DNA of 64,000 nt from Symbiodinium natans (GCA_905221605.1 CAJNDS010001125.1:644106-708105), one strand, 5' to 3'. Positions 8,701 to 17,622 are shown, counted from the stretch's first letter. The notes: a model not told the origin generated them from the sequence alone. A program made the numbers and translations.

Positions 8701-11463
8701 GGGCGGGGGCGGGGGGGGGGGGGGGGGCGGGGGGGGGGGGGGCGGGGGCGCGGGGGGGGGGCGGGGGGGGTGTGGGGGGCGGGGGCGGGGGGGGGGGGGG
8801 CGGGGGTGGGGGGCGGGGGGGGCGTAGGCTGTAACGGCCTTTGAGGGCCTCTGTTTTGTATGCCCTAAACCCTAAACCCTAAACCCTAAACCCTAAACCC
8901 TAAACCCTAAACCCTAAACCCTGCTATTGTATAGTGCAGGGCACCAAGATGGGCCCTTTAGACCCCCAGGCGCATGATTTTCATTCCCCGTGGCTTGAAG
9001 GTTCGCGGCTTAGGGTTTCGGGTTTAGGGTTTATGTTTCAGGGTTTTTGGGGGCTACCCCCGTCTAGTTCCCCCCTTAACTAACCTTAACTAGGCTTATT
9101 CCCTAAACAGCCTTACCTATGGGGGAACCTTGTAGGGGTAGTATAGAGGGGGGTAGTACCCCTAAACCCCAAACCCCAAACCCCAAACCCCAAACCCCAA
9201 ACCCTAAACCCTATAGAGGGGGGTAGTAGGGGAACTTCGAGATGCCAGGTCTTCCGCCGCGGCACGAATGAAGGCTACCCCTTCATGGCTGAGCCTTACA
9301 CGCTCCAGGCCGTTTAGGGTTTAGGGTTTAGGGTTTAGGGTTTAGGGTTTAGGGTCTAGGGTTTAGGGTTTAGGGTTTCATCTTCAAGAGAAGGGGTGCG
9401 GGGTTCAGGATTCAATGCGCAATGTGAGTGCCCTGCGTGGTGTGATGCAAGGCATTTTTGTTGGTGATTCTGGCGGTTTCTTTGTCCACCCGAAACCACG
9501 GTGTCTAGCTGCTGATTGACATAAACTGCACGACTTTAGTCGTTTTCGGTTGCTTACTCTGCCCACTGCGTTCCCCGGGGTTTGTGCAAGTGACAGTCGG
9601 GGCCTTTTGGTGTTTTAGGGTGTAGTGCTGCAAGATGCAGGAGTCTCAGCATAAGAGTCTCAGGGTTGAGCATCCGGGTTTCAGTTGCGCGGACGCATAT
9701 TGAGCGCGCCTAAGAATGTTGAAGCACATTTTTTCAGAACCTGGAGACCTGAGCCAATCGGTTTATTGGTTTTTTGAAGAAGGATATGCTGGAGTCAGCA
9801 GATGAGCCCCCAAGCATTTCGGGCCTTTAGGGCCTCCGGGCTTCTCCCGAAGTGCCTTCGTCAGGGATCGAGCAACGTGTCGTCATTGGAGTCATAGACC
9901 CAGGCCGGGAAACCAGCCTAGGCTGGTTTCCAGCCTGGGATTCCACAACCGCCTCGCGGTGTGGTGTGGGGGGGACCTTATGAGGATGCCCCTTAACCCT
10001 GAACACCAAGCCCCAAACCCTAAGCCCTGAAATCTTGAGCCCCAAACCATATAAAATCCCATAAATCTTATAAACCCTGAGCCCTAAAAAATCCGATAAG
10101 TCTTTAACAAAACCCCAAAACAGGCCGTCGTGTCGGTTGCCATGCCAAACCGCAACCCCTCGATGAGCGACTCACCAGTTGACGCGCCGTCGGACCCGGT
10201 TGAGTATGCCGAGGCCTTCAGCGGCTACAGGGGAAGGGCATGGGGCTTCGGGTTGAGATTGAGATGGGGGGGGGGACCAGATGAACCCCAAAATTGGGAT
10301 CTTGTGCACCCTTTTTGAGGTAAAGGGATCCTAACCCCTTCACCGGGCCTACTTCGAACCCTTCAAGGCGGGCACGGAAACACATGAAGGGCCCGTGAAA
10401 CTACCCTAGCAAGAAACCAAGCGACTTGACAAACCCTACATCCTAATCGTTGTTGCCTAGGATACTTGCAACCCAGGCATGTTGCCAGGAACGCTAAGAC
10501 CTGACAAACCCTGAGAGCCATCTCAGGGGCTGCTTCTTATGGTCAGTGTTTAGGCTTTGAAGGGCGTGTCCCCCACCACCATGCAATGCCCTGCATTCAA
10601 CTGATAAGCCTCACGGACCTGAACCAGCCTGAACCCTGACCTTGGAGAGTGTTTGGGGTTTAGATGGGTTTAGGGTTTGGGGTTTTTCAGGTCCGCACGC
10701 CTAATTAGACTCTAGTAAGTGTTGTGTGATCGTCGTAGGAGCATGCGAGTTTCCTGTTTTTAGGGTTCCTTTGGCGCCGAAGGTGGCAATAACGTTCTAC
10801 TCCAGACGTAAGTGAGACTGCCAGGCATTAAAATCTCGATGGCGCGCGACGCTCGTGGCCGCCAAGGAGGCCGACAGAAGAAGAACAGTAAAGTAAGGGT
10901 CGGAAAAATTAGTAATATTATTTCCTAACTACCCGGCACAGCAAGGTTTGCATGGTCCCCAATCACCCACCCTTCCGGGCCAACTTTACCACGTAGTTAG
11001 TGGCGTATCACCTTTTACGTTGTATGGCGCAGGTAGGTGGGTTTAGGGTTTAGGGTTTAGGGTTTAGGGTTTTTGGGATTTAGGGTTTAGGGTTTAGGGT
11101 TGACAGTCGTTTCCAAGCCCTAAACCCTGAACGCTAAGCCTAGCATCCCGGCCTTCTCTCTGGCGCGGGCCCCTAAGGTTGTACCCTTGGGTTTGGAGAC
11201 CCTTTATATAACGATCTTCTAAGGGAATGTAAGGGCGATATTTGGAGTAGATTAAGGGAACCTCTAAGGGGTACATCCTTGAGGTTATTAAGGGAACCTC
11301 TAAGGGGTGCATCCTTACGGCTACGAGTCTGAATCCCTTGACAGTAAGTAGCGAAGACCTGCCCCGAGCCGGCTGTGGAAGGTCAACGCAGACTGCGTGA
11401 TTCTGCCCGACGCCGGCTGCGGCGTCTTCAAGAATGATCCAAAGGCCTCTCCCACTTTCCTGG
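5690..11463 (+). CDS. macro / PARG-like domain gene (microbial-type poly(ADP-ribose) glycohydrolase family), partial
   Basis: At least eight + strand exons: about 5690-5755, 7436-7508, 8069-8135, 8255-8303, 9249-9311 (or -9308), 10124-~10251, 10825-~10876 and ~11369-11463. Together they spell the conserved order of the family: a GGG loop (AYHAGGGFATGGRHALE), a QSTL-type segment (SMCIQSTLFPSLQYGEKLAK), SP-VE-FR (GVLLSPFVE then VFRRGTNEGYPF), SVAMPNRNP, and the terminal GCGVFKNDP (CVILPDAGCGVFKNDPK). Known members bind or cleave ADP-ribose modifications. The usual Gln-Glu after the GGG loop reads Leu-Glu here (HALE), which bears on activity. Reading phase is preserved across introns 7509-8068, 8136-8254 and 8304-9248. 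The family match is from memory of motifs; N- and C-terminal exons are not assigned. Confidence 0.72.
5815..5924. mobile_element. TIR element family C, copy 1
   Basis: Begins GGGACCCAGAGTCGGCCCTTA and ends AGGTTACTCCTGGGTCT, so the termini are inverted (ACCCAG/CTGGGT). Interior TTTCAAACCAAGAAGGGCACCCTT matches the copy at 7186. Lies inside the intron 5756-7435. Confidence 0.7.
6155..6245 (+). repeat. TTTAGGG array with a duplicated 60-bp block
   Basis: TTTAGGG with TTTAGGCTTTAGGG variants; the block GGGTTTAGGCTTTAGGGTT appears twice. Bases 6250-7180 (the rest of the intron) show no recognisable gene. Confidence 0.85.
7186..7296. mobile_element. TIR element family C, copy 2
   Basis: AGACCCAGAGTAGGCTCTTAT at the left and GGTACTCCTGGGTCACC at the right. 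It shares with copy 1 the central CCTTCAAACCAAAAAAGGA and CACCCTTGTTATTCCTAG segments. Confidence 0.7.
7436..7508 (+). CDS. PARG-like gene, exon 2
   Basis: AACAG acceptor, frame ESMCIQSTLFPSLQYGEKLA then KEVA, ending one base into a codon directly at GTTTAGGG. CIQSTLFPSL matches the C-x-QSTL-x-PSL segment that follows the GGG loop in this family. Confidence 0.72.
7509..7616 (+). repeat. TTTAGGG / TTCAGGG array at an intron 5' end
   Basis: The array starts exactly at the donor of the preceding exon: the first GTTTAG supplies the GT. It grades from TTTAGGG to TTCAGGG. The acceptor side of the same intron (7738-8044) carries CCCTAAA-type repeats. Confidence 0.93.
8069..8135 (+). CDS. PARG-like gene, exon 3
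   Basis: GTGAAG acceptor; completes the codon left open by the previous exon and reads RRLKSQLRASATRWHAMEPW then L, ending AG before the donor GTGACC. Phase fits both neighbours. Sequence conservation is not obvious in this variable helical part. Confidence 0.6.
8255..8303 (+). CDS. PARG-like gene, exon 4
   Basis: GAAG acceptor; after the split codon it reads MPHLPADGVLLSPFVE. The next intron starts GCGCAG, a GC donor. Joining to VFRRG gives the family's SP-x-VE-VFR motif with no extra residues, which supports the GC-AG reading. Confidence 0.7.
8694..8825 (+). repeat. poly(G) tract with sparse C
   Basis: About 130 bases that are almost entirely G on the + strand, broken by single C, T or A, inside the intron 8304-9248. 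It has strong G-quadruplex potential and yields only a spurious glycine-rich ORF. Confidence 0.97.
8862..8922 (-). repeat. Interstitial telomeric array (CCCTAAA)n
   Basis: About nine units in the intron 8304-9248, 3' of the poly(G) tract. A CCCCAAA variant array follows at 9160-9212. Confidence 0.95.
9249..9311 (+). CDS. PARG-like gene, exon 5
   Basis: GCCAG acceptor, frame VFRRGTNEGYPFMAEPYTLQ (then A). The edge CAGGCCGT recurs exactly at the start of the next exon (10121). If the intron starts at 9309 (GCCGTT, a GC donor), the join is TLQ-AVVSVAMPN with no duplicated alanine; with the GTTTAG donor at 9312 an extra Ala is kept. A TTTAGGG array begins at once. Confidence 0.72.
9312..9378 (+). 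repeat. TTTAGGG array at an intron 5' end
   Basis: About nine units starting at the exon edge. The rest of the intron to 10123 is unique sequence and then C-rich worn repeats (CCCTGAA, CCCCAAA, CCCTAAG). Confidence 0.95.
10124..10251 (+). CDS. PARG-like gene, exon 6
   Basis: AAACAG acceptor, frame AVVSVAMPNRNPSMSDSPVD then APSDPVEYAEAFSGYR. SVAMPNRNP with a following D-x-P is characteristic of the family. The donor is uncertain: the first GT in frame is GTTGAG at 10252; a non-GT donor near 10232 would also fit. Confidence 0.72.
10825..10876 (+). CDS. PARG-like gene, exon 7
   Basis: TGCCAG acceptor, frame ALKSRWRATLVAAKEAD, fitting the K-x-R-A-x-LxAAKEA helix before the final strand of this family. 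No GT donor follows closely; AGAAGA after GAC suggests a GA or other unusual donor. Confidence 0.65.
11041..11100 (+). repeat. TTTAGGG array
   Basis: Seven to eight units with one TTTTTGGGA interruption, inside the intron between exons 7 and 8. Confidence 0.93.
11369..11463 (+). CDS. PARG-like gene, exon 8 with GCGVF motif
   Basis: Frame RLWKVNADCVILPDAGCGVF then KNDPK: the hydrophobic strand plus GCGVFKNDP loop, the most diagnostic motif of the family. The exon ends at AAG|GCCTCT (11439, a GC donor) or CTGG|GTTGAG (about 11463). Confidence 0.75.
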
Positions 11464-11493
11464 GTTGAGGCTGTTCCGGAGTTCTGCGTTCAT

Positions 11494-11620
11494 ACCCCTA
11501 AACCCGAAACCCTAAACCCCTAAGCCACGAAACCCTAGACCCCTAAACCCCGAAACCCCTAACCCTAAACCCTAAGCCCTAAACCCTAAACCCTAAACCC
11601 TAAACCCTAAACCCTAAACC
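11494..11620 (-). repeat. CCCTAAA array with variants
   Basis: Variants (CCCTAGA, CCCGAAA) at the left become near-perfect CCCTAAA at the right, just before the next exon's acceptor. Confidence 0.93.
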
Positions 11621-11628
11621 TACTGCAG

Positions 11629-11679
11629 CTGGAGAGGGTAGGCCAGCAGGTGCGCGCGGGCAATGCCAAGCTTGCGAAG
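11629..11679 (+). CDS. micro-exon, unidentified
   Basis: Acceptor CTGCAG, frame LERVGQQVRAGNAKLAK, donor GTTTCG. Charged and probably helical. It may be the C-terminal part of the PARG-like gene or the next gene. Confidence 0.55.
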
Positions 11680-11713
11680 GTTTCGGGGTCTAGGGTTCCC
11701 CGCGTCAAGAGTA

Positions 11714-11826
11714 TAGGGTTTAGGGTTTGGGGTTTAGGGTTTAGGGTTAAGGGTTTGGGAGTTTGGGGGTTTGGGGTTTAGGGTTTAGGGTTTGGGGTTT
11801 AGGGTTTAGGGTTCGGGGTTTAGGGT
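11714..11826 (+). repeat. TTTAGGG / TTTGGGG array
   Basis: Mixed TTTAGGG and TTTGGGG units immediately 3' of the exon ending at 11679. Confidence 0.93.
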
Positions 11827-11844
11827 TCCAACCTCTTGGTCCAG

Positions 11845-11875
11845 CACCACGCTGTCCAAGGGGCCCTGAACTTCT
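11845..11875 (+). CDS. micro-exon, unidentified
   Basis: A good 3' splice site (pyrimidine-rich CCAACCTCTTGGTCCAG) is followed by HHAVQGALNF and a canonical donor GTAAGC. The frame is also open upstream (NLLVQ). No family assigned. Confidence 0.5.
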
Positions 11876-11918
11876 GTAAGCCCGTACAGCCCTAGACCCT
11901 TCTGACCCCAGCAACCTA

Positions 11919-11998
11919 GGGTTTAGGGTTTAGGGTTTAGGGTTTCGGGTTTAGGGTTGAGGGGGTAGGGTTTAGGGTGTAGGGTGTAGGGTTTAGGC
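11919..11998 (+). repeat. TTTAGGG array, worn
   Basis: TTTAGGG units with GTGTAGGG and GAGGGGGTAGGG variants. Confidence 0.9.
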
Positions 11999-12027
11999 AA
12001 TCATCAAACCCCAAATTTCTCTCAAAG

Positions 12028-12148
12028 GCTGTCGGCGCTGCACTGGGCGAAATGCTCTGCCTCTTGGGCGGCGCTTTCGTCCGAGACCCAGCTTTTCACG
12101 ACCTCGAGCAGCGAGATTGAGTTGTAGGGCTCGGGCTTCTCGAGGTTT
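12028..12148. CDS. exon-like island, strand ambiguous
   Basis: Plus strand after CAAAG: AVGAALGEMLCLLGGAFVRD then PAFHDLEQRD and a stop (TGA). Minus strand: EKPEPYNSISLLEVVKSWVS and DESAAQEAEHFAQCSADS, with no stop. Both are protein-like; neighbours favour plus. No family recognised. Confidence 0.4.
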
Positions 12149-12149
12149 A

Positions 12150-12234
12150 GGGTTTAGGTTTTAGGGTTTAGGGTTCAGGGTTTAGGGTTTTAGGGTTTTA
12201 GGGTTTTAGGGTTTAGGGTTTAGGGTTTAGGGTT
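12150..12234 (+). repeat. TTTAGGG array
   Basis: Ten or so units, some with the extra T (TTTTAGGG). Confidence 0.93.
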
Positions 12235-12737
12235 GCTTGGGAGCCCGAGAGTGGGAATCATCGCCTATTGAAGTGTGTGGACCATAGAACCTTATCTACT
12301 TAGGTCATCACATCTTTCAGTCCATCTCCTGCAGCTGGATGTACAGTTGGCCCCCTGAATCCTCAACCCCAATGAAGAGTCCATACCGAAACTCTAACAT
12401 CGCAGAGTTTGGAGGATCGGGTGGTCATCGCCTCCCCGGTGCCTGCCGGCAGAGTTTGTGCTGAGGCCGCGGCGCAGGCCCTCTCGGGCTAGGGTATGGG
12501 GTTTGAAGGGGGGCGGGAGGGGATACTTAACCCCACGAGCCTCAGCTGTCTGCGCTGAAGAGTTCCTTCCAACACATCTTGAGCTGCCACCCGCCAACAT
12601 GGTAGGCAGGCATGTCGACCCAGCAACTCTGCTTGCTATCACCCACATACTACCCGAAGCTCTAAACCCTAAACCCTTTCTAGCAAGACCTACTGCCCTG
12701 TGCGTGTTAGGGTCTTAGTCTTTCGGGGTTTGTGTAG

Positions 12738-12800
12738 GGAAGACCATGCACACATTCCAGTATGCGGAAGCCCCTGAGCAACAGAATTTCCAGGAAGCAG
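12738..12800 (+). CDS. exon, unidentified protein
   Basis: TGTAG acceptor, frame KTMHTFQYAEAPEQQNFQEA, ending G|GTTTAGGG. Twenty clean codons between repeat blocks. A preceding island (12430-12478) reads SPVPAGRVCAEAAAQALSG and then a stop, and might end an upstream gene. Confidence 0.55.
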
Positions 12801-13077
12801 GTTTAGGGTTAGGTTTTCGGGTTAGGGTTTAGGGTTTATTCAGGGTTGAGGGCCTAAGGATCCCAGGCCCTAAGGGAAAGCAGAAGCATGCCGGCACATG
12901 CCTATGACCTGTAAACCTGAAGCCCTTACGACCCCAAACCCCCAACTCTCCCTAAATCCTGTAAGCTGCACGAAGTGTCCCTAGTAGACCGTTTTTCTCA
13001 GAAAGGCAGGCCGTACCTTTTCTCCGCCTAGCTTGCCTTTCATTCTATAGTGCACCGAATTCCCTCATTCCCTACTT

Positions 13078-13219
13078 GGAGGTTCATGGCACTTATTGAC
13101 CAACCATCACGATACCTATACCCCGCTCATAAGCCCCTCAAGTGCCCTAATATGGTTATAAGTTACAAGTGCAGTTACAAGTACAGTTACAATTGGTGAA
13201 TAAGTACCATGAACCCCCC
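13078..13219. mobile_element. TIR element family I, copy 1
   Basis: Left end GGAGGTTCATGGCACTTATT and right end AATAAGTACCATGAACCCCC are inverted repeats of about 26 bp. The half-motif GGTTCATGGTACT recurs at 24617 and its complement AATAAGTACCATGAACCCCC at 51590. Confidence 0.8.
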
Positions 13220-13645
13220 TTCAGCCCCCCTTTCCCCCCAAGGCCCCCCCCCCCCCCTGGAGCCCCCCTCAAGCCCCCCCTTAAGCCCCTCATCCCCTAC
13301 CCTGAACCAGAAGCAGGCCATGGACCCCAATCCACAGCTACCCGTCCCTGAGCCAACGTCTCCCAGAGCCTCAGCAAGATTTAAGGGGTGTATGGGGTTT
13401 AGGGGTTCAGGGGTTCAGGGGTTTAGGATTGTAGGGGTTTAGGGGTTCAGGGGGATTCAGGGGGTTTTGGGTTAGGAGGGCTGAGGGGCCTTGGGTTGAG
13501 GGTTTGGAGCTGGGGGGCTGATACTTCAACTCCCTGTGAGACAAGGCTGCTGGGGCAGAGCCTGAACCTAAAGCCCGAAAACTCCCAAGTAGTCGGACAG
13601 GGAGAGGGGGTGGGGGGAGGCGACGTTTCTAAGTTCGGGAGTTTA

Positions 13646-13720
13646 TAGACCCTAAACCCTAAACCCTAAACCCTAAACCCTCAACCCTAAACCCTAAACC
13701 CTAAACCCTAAACCCTGACA
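13646..13720 (-). repeat. CCCTAAA array before an exon
   Basis: Ten near-perfect units ending three bases before the next exon's acceptor. Confidence 0.95.
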
Positions 13721-13722
13721 AG

Positions 13723-13805
13723 GCGGCCCTTCCTGGCTCTTTGAAACCGGCCACGGTTTCCATCCCTTCTTCGAGGAAGCGGCTATGCTGGGGCCGGGGC
13801 GAGGG
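13723..13805 (+). CDS. exon, unidentified protein
   Basis: GACAAG acceptor and G|GTTTAGGG donor. The best frame reads GPSWLFETGHGFHPFFEEAA then MLGPGR; a second open frame reads AALPGSLKPATVSIPSS. Flanked by CCCTAAA before and TTTAGGG after. Confidence 0.55.
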
Positions 13806-13883
13806 GTTTAGGGTTTAGGGCTTAGGGGTTTAGGGTTTAGGGGTTAGGGGTTTAGGGTTTAGGGGTTTAGGGTTTAGGGTTGA
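13803..13883 (+). repeat. TTTAGGG / GTTTAGGGG array after an exon
   Basis: Units of seven and eight bases alternate directly after the exon edge. Confidence 0.93.
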
Positions 13884-14239
13884 GGGGAGGAAGGGAGGAG
13901 AGGGTTGTGGTTTAGCTTTGGGCCTGCAAAGGTCTAGCGAGGGCATGGATTCTGATTAAGGTTCGGTACCGTATATCCCCATCTGTGTACCGTTCAGGAA
14001 GTCTAGGTGTAGGGCCTGCCCAGCATGTCGAAAGGGCGGTTCAGTCGCGGTTTAGGGTTTAGTGGTCAGGGTTTCTTGGGTCTGAGACTGGGTAGAAGTC
14101 ATGTCATCTTCTTGGGCACTGTTAAACCCTCTTAAAACTCAAAGATTAGCTTACTTCTTTTTGGAAAGTGAGTCCCCAAACCCGAAACCCTAAGCACGAA
14201 AGCAATTTTTTTTGGGGGGAGGGGGGTTAGCATATATCG

Positions 14240-14305
14240 GGGGTACCTTATTGGGGTCCTGATTATAAGGGGATCCTACTATTTGGGGGGTCTCTAGTTT
14301 CCCCC
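14240..14305. mobile_element. short repeat family G, copy 1
   Basis: GGTACCTTATTGGGGTCCTG, then ATAAGGGGATCCTACTATTT and GGGGGTCTCTAG. Copies at 21758 and 37076 share the same order of motifs. Confidence 0.6.
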
Positions 14306-14361
14306 CTAAACCCTAAACCCTAAACCCTAAACCCTAAACCCTAAACCCCTAAATCTGCAAG

Positions 14362-14431
14362 GACTGCCAGGTCGTCCTGGAGCAGAAGTACCAGCAGTTC
14401 AGGCATGGAGGCCCCGGCAAGCACCCAAGGG
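14362..14431 (+). CDS. exon, unidentified protein
   Basis: CTGCAAG acceptor, frame DCQVVLEQKYQQFRHGGPGK then HPRAPS. Upstream is a CCCTAAA array (14304-14350). The 3' edge is uncertain (open to about 14480, where a TA microsatellite starts). Confidence 0.55.
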
Positions 14432-14483
14432 CTCCATCGGAAACGCGCCCAAAAAAGGGACTAACGATCCACACACACCCCCC

Positions 14484-14575
14484 TGTATATATATATATAT
14501 ATATATATATGAGTGTATATATATATATATGTATATACACATCCATATATATATATGTATATATATATATACATA
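14484..14575. repeat. TA microsatellite
   Basis: Long TATATA runs with GTGTATA interruptions. Confidence 0.95.
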
Positions 14576-15395
14576 TGGGGTTTGGGGCTTAGGGCATGTA
14601 CGTTATTGTGGCTCTTCACGTTAGTATTGGTTTGGTCCCGAAGGTGCGGGCGCGCGTGTGGTTTGAGGATGTTTAGGGCTGAGGGGTCGTAGGATCTTGA
14701 TCGATCTTCGCATCGGAGCGTGGATCACGTCTTTCTATGTTGGAAGGCTGGGCACGTATGATCCCTAAACCTCACTTCCTTAGCCGGTTTCATTCGCTTT
14801 TTGGGCAAATAACGGCACCCGGCAAATCGCACCAGCGCGCCGCCGCGGTCTTCTCGTAGCACAGCAGAACAAGCAGTTGCTTGGGGTTACCCTAAACCCT
14901 AAGCCCGAAACCCCAAGCCCTGTGAGGTTCCACAGCCCAGAAAATTGGGTTCTTAGCGCAGTAGCGGTTTCATGGTCAACACGCATGTGCTTCCCAGCGC
15001 AGGATTTGGTTAGGGTGTAAGGCTTGCCCAGTTTTCGGGCTTAGGAGTTTAGGGTTTAGGGCTTGGCTCCACGAAAAGCAGGTCAACGGCTCCGAACCTC
15101 AATGGAGAGCAGAATGAGCCATGAAAGGGTAAGGGCTGATGGTCCATACTTTTCAACCCGGTGAAGAAGAAGGGACTATTGGACTGATGCACCTGCAGCC
15201 TTCCACCATGGCCCTAAACCCTAAACCGTAAACCTTAAACCCTAAACCCTAAACCCTAAACCCTAAACCGAATCATTGGAGGCGCTGGGTCACGGATTTC
15301 CGTGATTTTTACCTCACCCTCACCTTTGCCCCAGGTCAACTACAGAGTTCCAACTCTCTCGAGCCCAACACCCCCTCTTGAACCCCCCAAAAACC

Positions 15396-15503
15396 CCCTG
15401 AAACCCTAACCCTAAACCCTAAACCCTAAACCCTAAACCCTAAACCCTAAACCCTAAACCCTAAACCCTAAACCCTAAACCCTAAACCCTAAACCCTAAA
15501 CCC
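15396..15503 (-). repeat. Interstitial telomeric array (CCCTAAA)n
   Basis: About fifteen perfect units directly before the next exon's CCCAG acceptor. From 14580 to 15390 there is no supported exon apart from weak islands. Confidence 0.97.
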
Positions 15504-15505
15504 AG

Positions 15506-15626
15506 AGCTGTGGGAGCATGTGGGAGCCAGAGGAATCACGAGCCCCCAAAAGTCCAAGAGGCCCATCGCAAGTCTGGGTCTCTTCCGCTGGCAAGAACAT
15601 CAAAGTGGACTTTCAGCCCCTTGGCG
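15506..15626 (+). CDS. exon, unidentified protein
   Basis: CCCAG acceptor and GTTTAT donor. Frame LWEHVGARGITSPQKSKRPI then ASLGLFRWQEHQSGLSAPW. About 40 clean codons; no family recognised. Confidence 0.6.
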
Positions 15627-16407
15627 GTTTATAGGCAATTAGGGCTTAGGGCTTAGGGATTAGGGCTTGGGGCTTAGGGCTTAGGGCAGTGGGGGAGTAG
15701 GGAAGCCCAAAACTCTATAGGGCCGGATTTGGGGTTCAAGTGGTGTAGTATAGAAGGCAATATGGGTTGGTCTTCGGGGTTTGGTTGAATAGTGGTTGAA
15801 TAGCAGAGTAAGATAGTAATATAATAGTTCGGTGATTTCATCATATAATTGTACGATAGTAGAAACTTCGCATAATCGTATAGCAATGTAGATTTCATAC
15901 CAGAATGCTGAGAGCATAGGGCTTGGCGGGTTTCATGTTTTCGGGGTTCCGCCTCACGGGATTCAGGTGCCAAGCCTGCTGAGTTGTGTGCATCGGTTCA
16001 TGGTGCGTAGGGCTTCGGGTTCAGGGTGGGAGCTTCGTAAAGACTCCTACATACTTCGGGTTTGGGGGTTAGGGTTAATAAGTTTAGGGTTTAGGGTTTA
16101 GTATCTTTCTCAACTATCTGAGGATTTTCTCATGAGCAGAGTTTAAAGTATATCAACCTTACTTAAGGGGCCTACATCCTTACATAAGGTTCAAGGTTTA
16201 CGCAGGGCTTACACCCTTAACCCAACACCTTAAACCTTAAGCCCTAGAGACCCTGAGCCTTCGCCTCAAAATGGCCCCAAACGCTGTGTCCAGCCCCTCC
16301 CCCCTCTCCCCCCAAACAAACAAGAAGACATGATGCAAACAAGGGTTTAGGGTTTAGCGTTTAGCGTTTAGGCTTTAGGGTTTAGGGTTCAGGGTTTAGG
16401 GTTTAGG

Positions 16408-16492
16408 GTGCGAATCCCCAAAGCCTACGCCTACGCCGAGGCACATGGCCCAAGTGGTGGAGGGCTCCACACGCTCACGAGCAGTGCAGCGA
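16408..16492 (+). CDS. exon-like island, two open frames
   Basis: One frame reads IPKAYAYAEAHGPSGGGLHT then LTSSAANGI with no stop; another reads KPTPTPRHMAQVVEGSTRSR then AVQRME and TAG. TTTAGGG lies upstream, CCTAAGC downstream. No family assigned. Between 15630 and 16400 only worn repeats are seen. Confidence 0.4.
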
Positions 16493-16944
16493 ATGGAATA
16501 GGGCCCCTAAGCCCTAAATCCTAACCCGTAAACCCTCGACCCTCAACCCTAAACCCTAGACCCTAGCCCCCAAAATTGCGCTGGCGCAAAAAATGTCGTG
16601 ATGAGACCCGAACCTTGAGGATCAGGGTTTTCGGAGGATGGGCAAAGGCTTATGGGGCGTTTTGTACTCAGGCTTATTGCTTACGGCTTGCTTAGGGTTT
16701 GGGGTTTAGGGTTATCAAGAACCGTTTTATTTCATTGTATGGTAACATTATTTGGTTTAGGGTTTAGGGTTTAGGGTTTAGCGTTTAGGGTTTAGGGTTA
16801 GGGTTTAGGGTTTAGGGTTTTAGTCGTTTAGTGATTTAAGGTAGGCTCTTAGTTGGACCAAGAACCTAGGTTTATGTGCCCTCCGACTGCCCACCTTTAG
16901 AGCTCGAGCCCGATCTGAGCCTTTGGTTTTGGGATGTTTTTTGG

Positions 16945-17160
16945 GTTTGGGGTTTAGGGTTTAGGGTTTTAGGGTTTTAGGGTTTTAGGGTTTTAGGGTT
17001 TTAGGGTTTTAGGGTTTTAGGGTTTTAGGGTTTTAGGGTTTTAGGGTTTTAGGGTTTTTAGGGGTTTTAGGTTTTTAGGGTTTTAGGGTTTTAGGGTTTT
17101 AGGGTTTTAGGGTTTTAGGGTTTTTAGGGTTTTAGGGTTTTAGGGTTTTAGGGTTTAGGG
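16945..17160 (+). repeat. Homogenised TTTTAGGG octamer array
   Basis: Over twenty copies of the 8-base unit TTTTAGGG, the Chlamydomonas-type telomere sequence, embedded in a TTTAGGG locus. The switch to eight bases is uniform across the array. Confidence 0.96.
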
Positions 17161-17483
17161 TGTTTCTGGGGATTAGCAGTACAGGGCTTGAATCTGTGTT
17201 GGGAGGTCTGAGGGGGCTCCAGACCTTTTGAGGCTTTATAGATCTAGGGTTGAGGGTGTTTGGAATTCCCGGACCTTCTGGCTTGAGGGGAGTGTCGGTC
17301 CAACTACTATTTGCATAAGAACCCCCAAGAAAGGACAATAGTCCCCTAAACCCTAAACCCTAAACCCTAAACCCTAAACCCTAAACCCTTTCTTGACCCC
17401 CTTATAAGGAAGAATATTTCGATCTTGTGGAGGGTGCTTCAGCTACTCGTAGTTCAAGGCAAGCCTTCCCAGACGTGGTGCCT

Positions 17484-17606
17484 AAACCCTAAACCCTAAA
17501 TCCTAAACCCCAAACCCTAAACCCCAAACCCTAAACCCTAAACCCTAAACCCCAAACCCTAAACCCTAAACCCCAAACCCTAAACCCCAAACCCTAAACC
17601 CTACAC
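17484..17606 (-). repeat. CCCTAAA / CCCCAAA alternating array
   Basis: Seven-base units with T or C at the fourth position interleaved throughout, ending just before an exon acceptor. Confidence 0.95.
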
Positions 17607-17622
17607 CCCTCCAAAGCCACAG

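Noticed and set aside
8490-8834. Glycine-rich 114-residue protein
   Set aside because: Its tail is the poly(G) tract and its start has no splice or start context.
16945-17160. Chlamydomonas-like telomere indicating a green alga
   Set aside because: Only one array has the octamer; dozens have the heptamer, and the splice-donor usage fits a dinoflagellate better.
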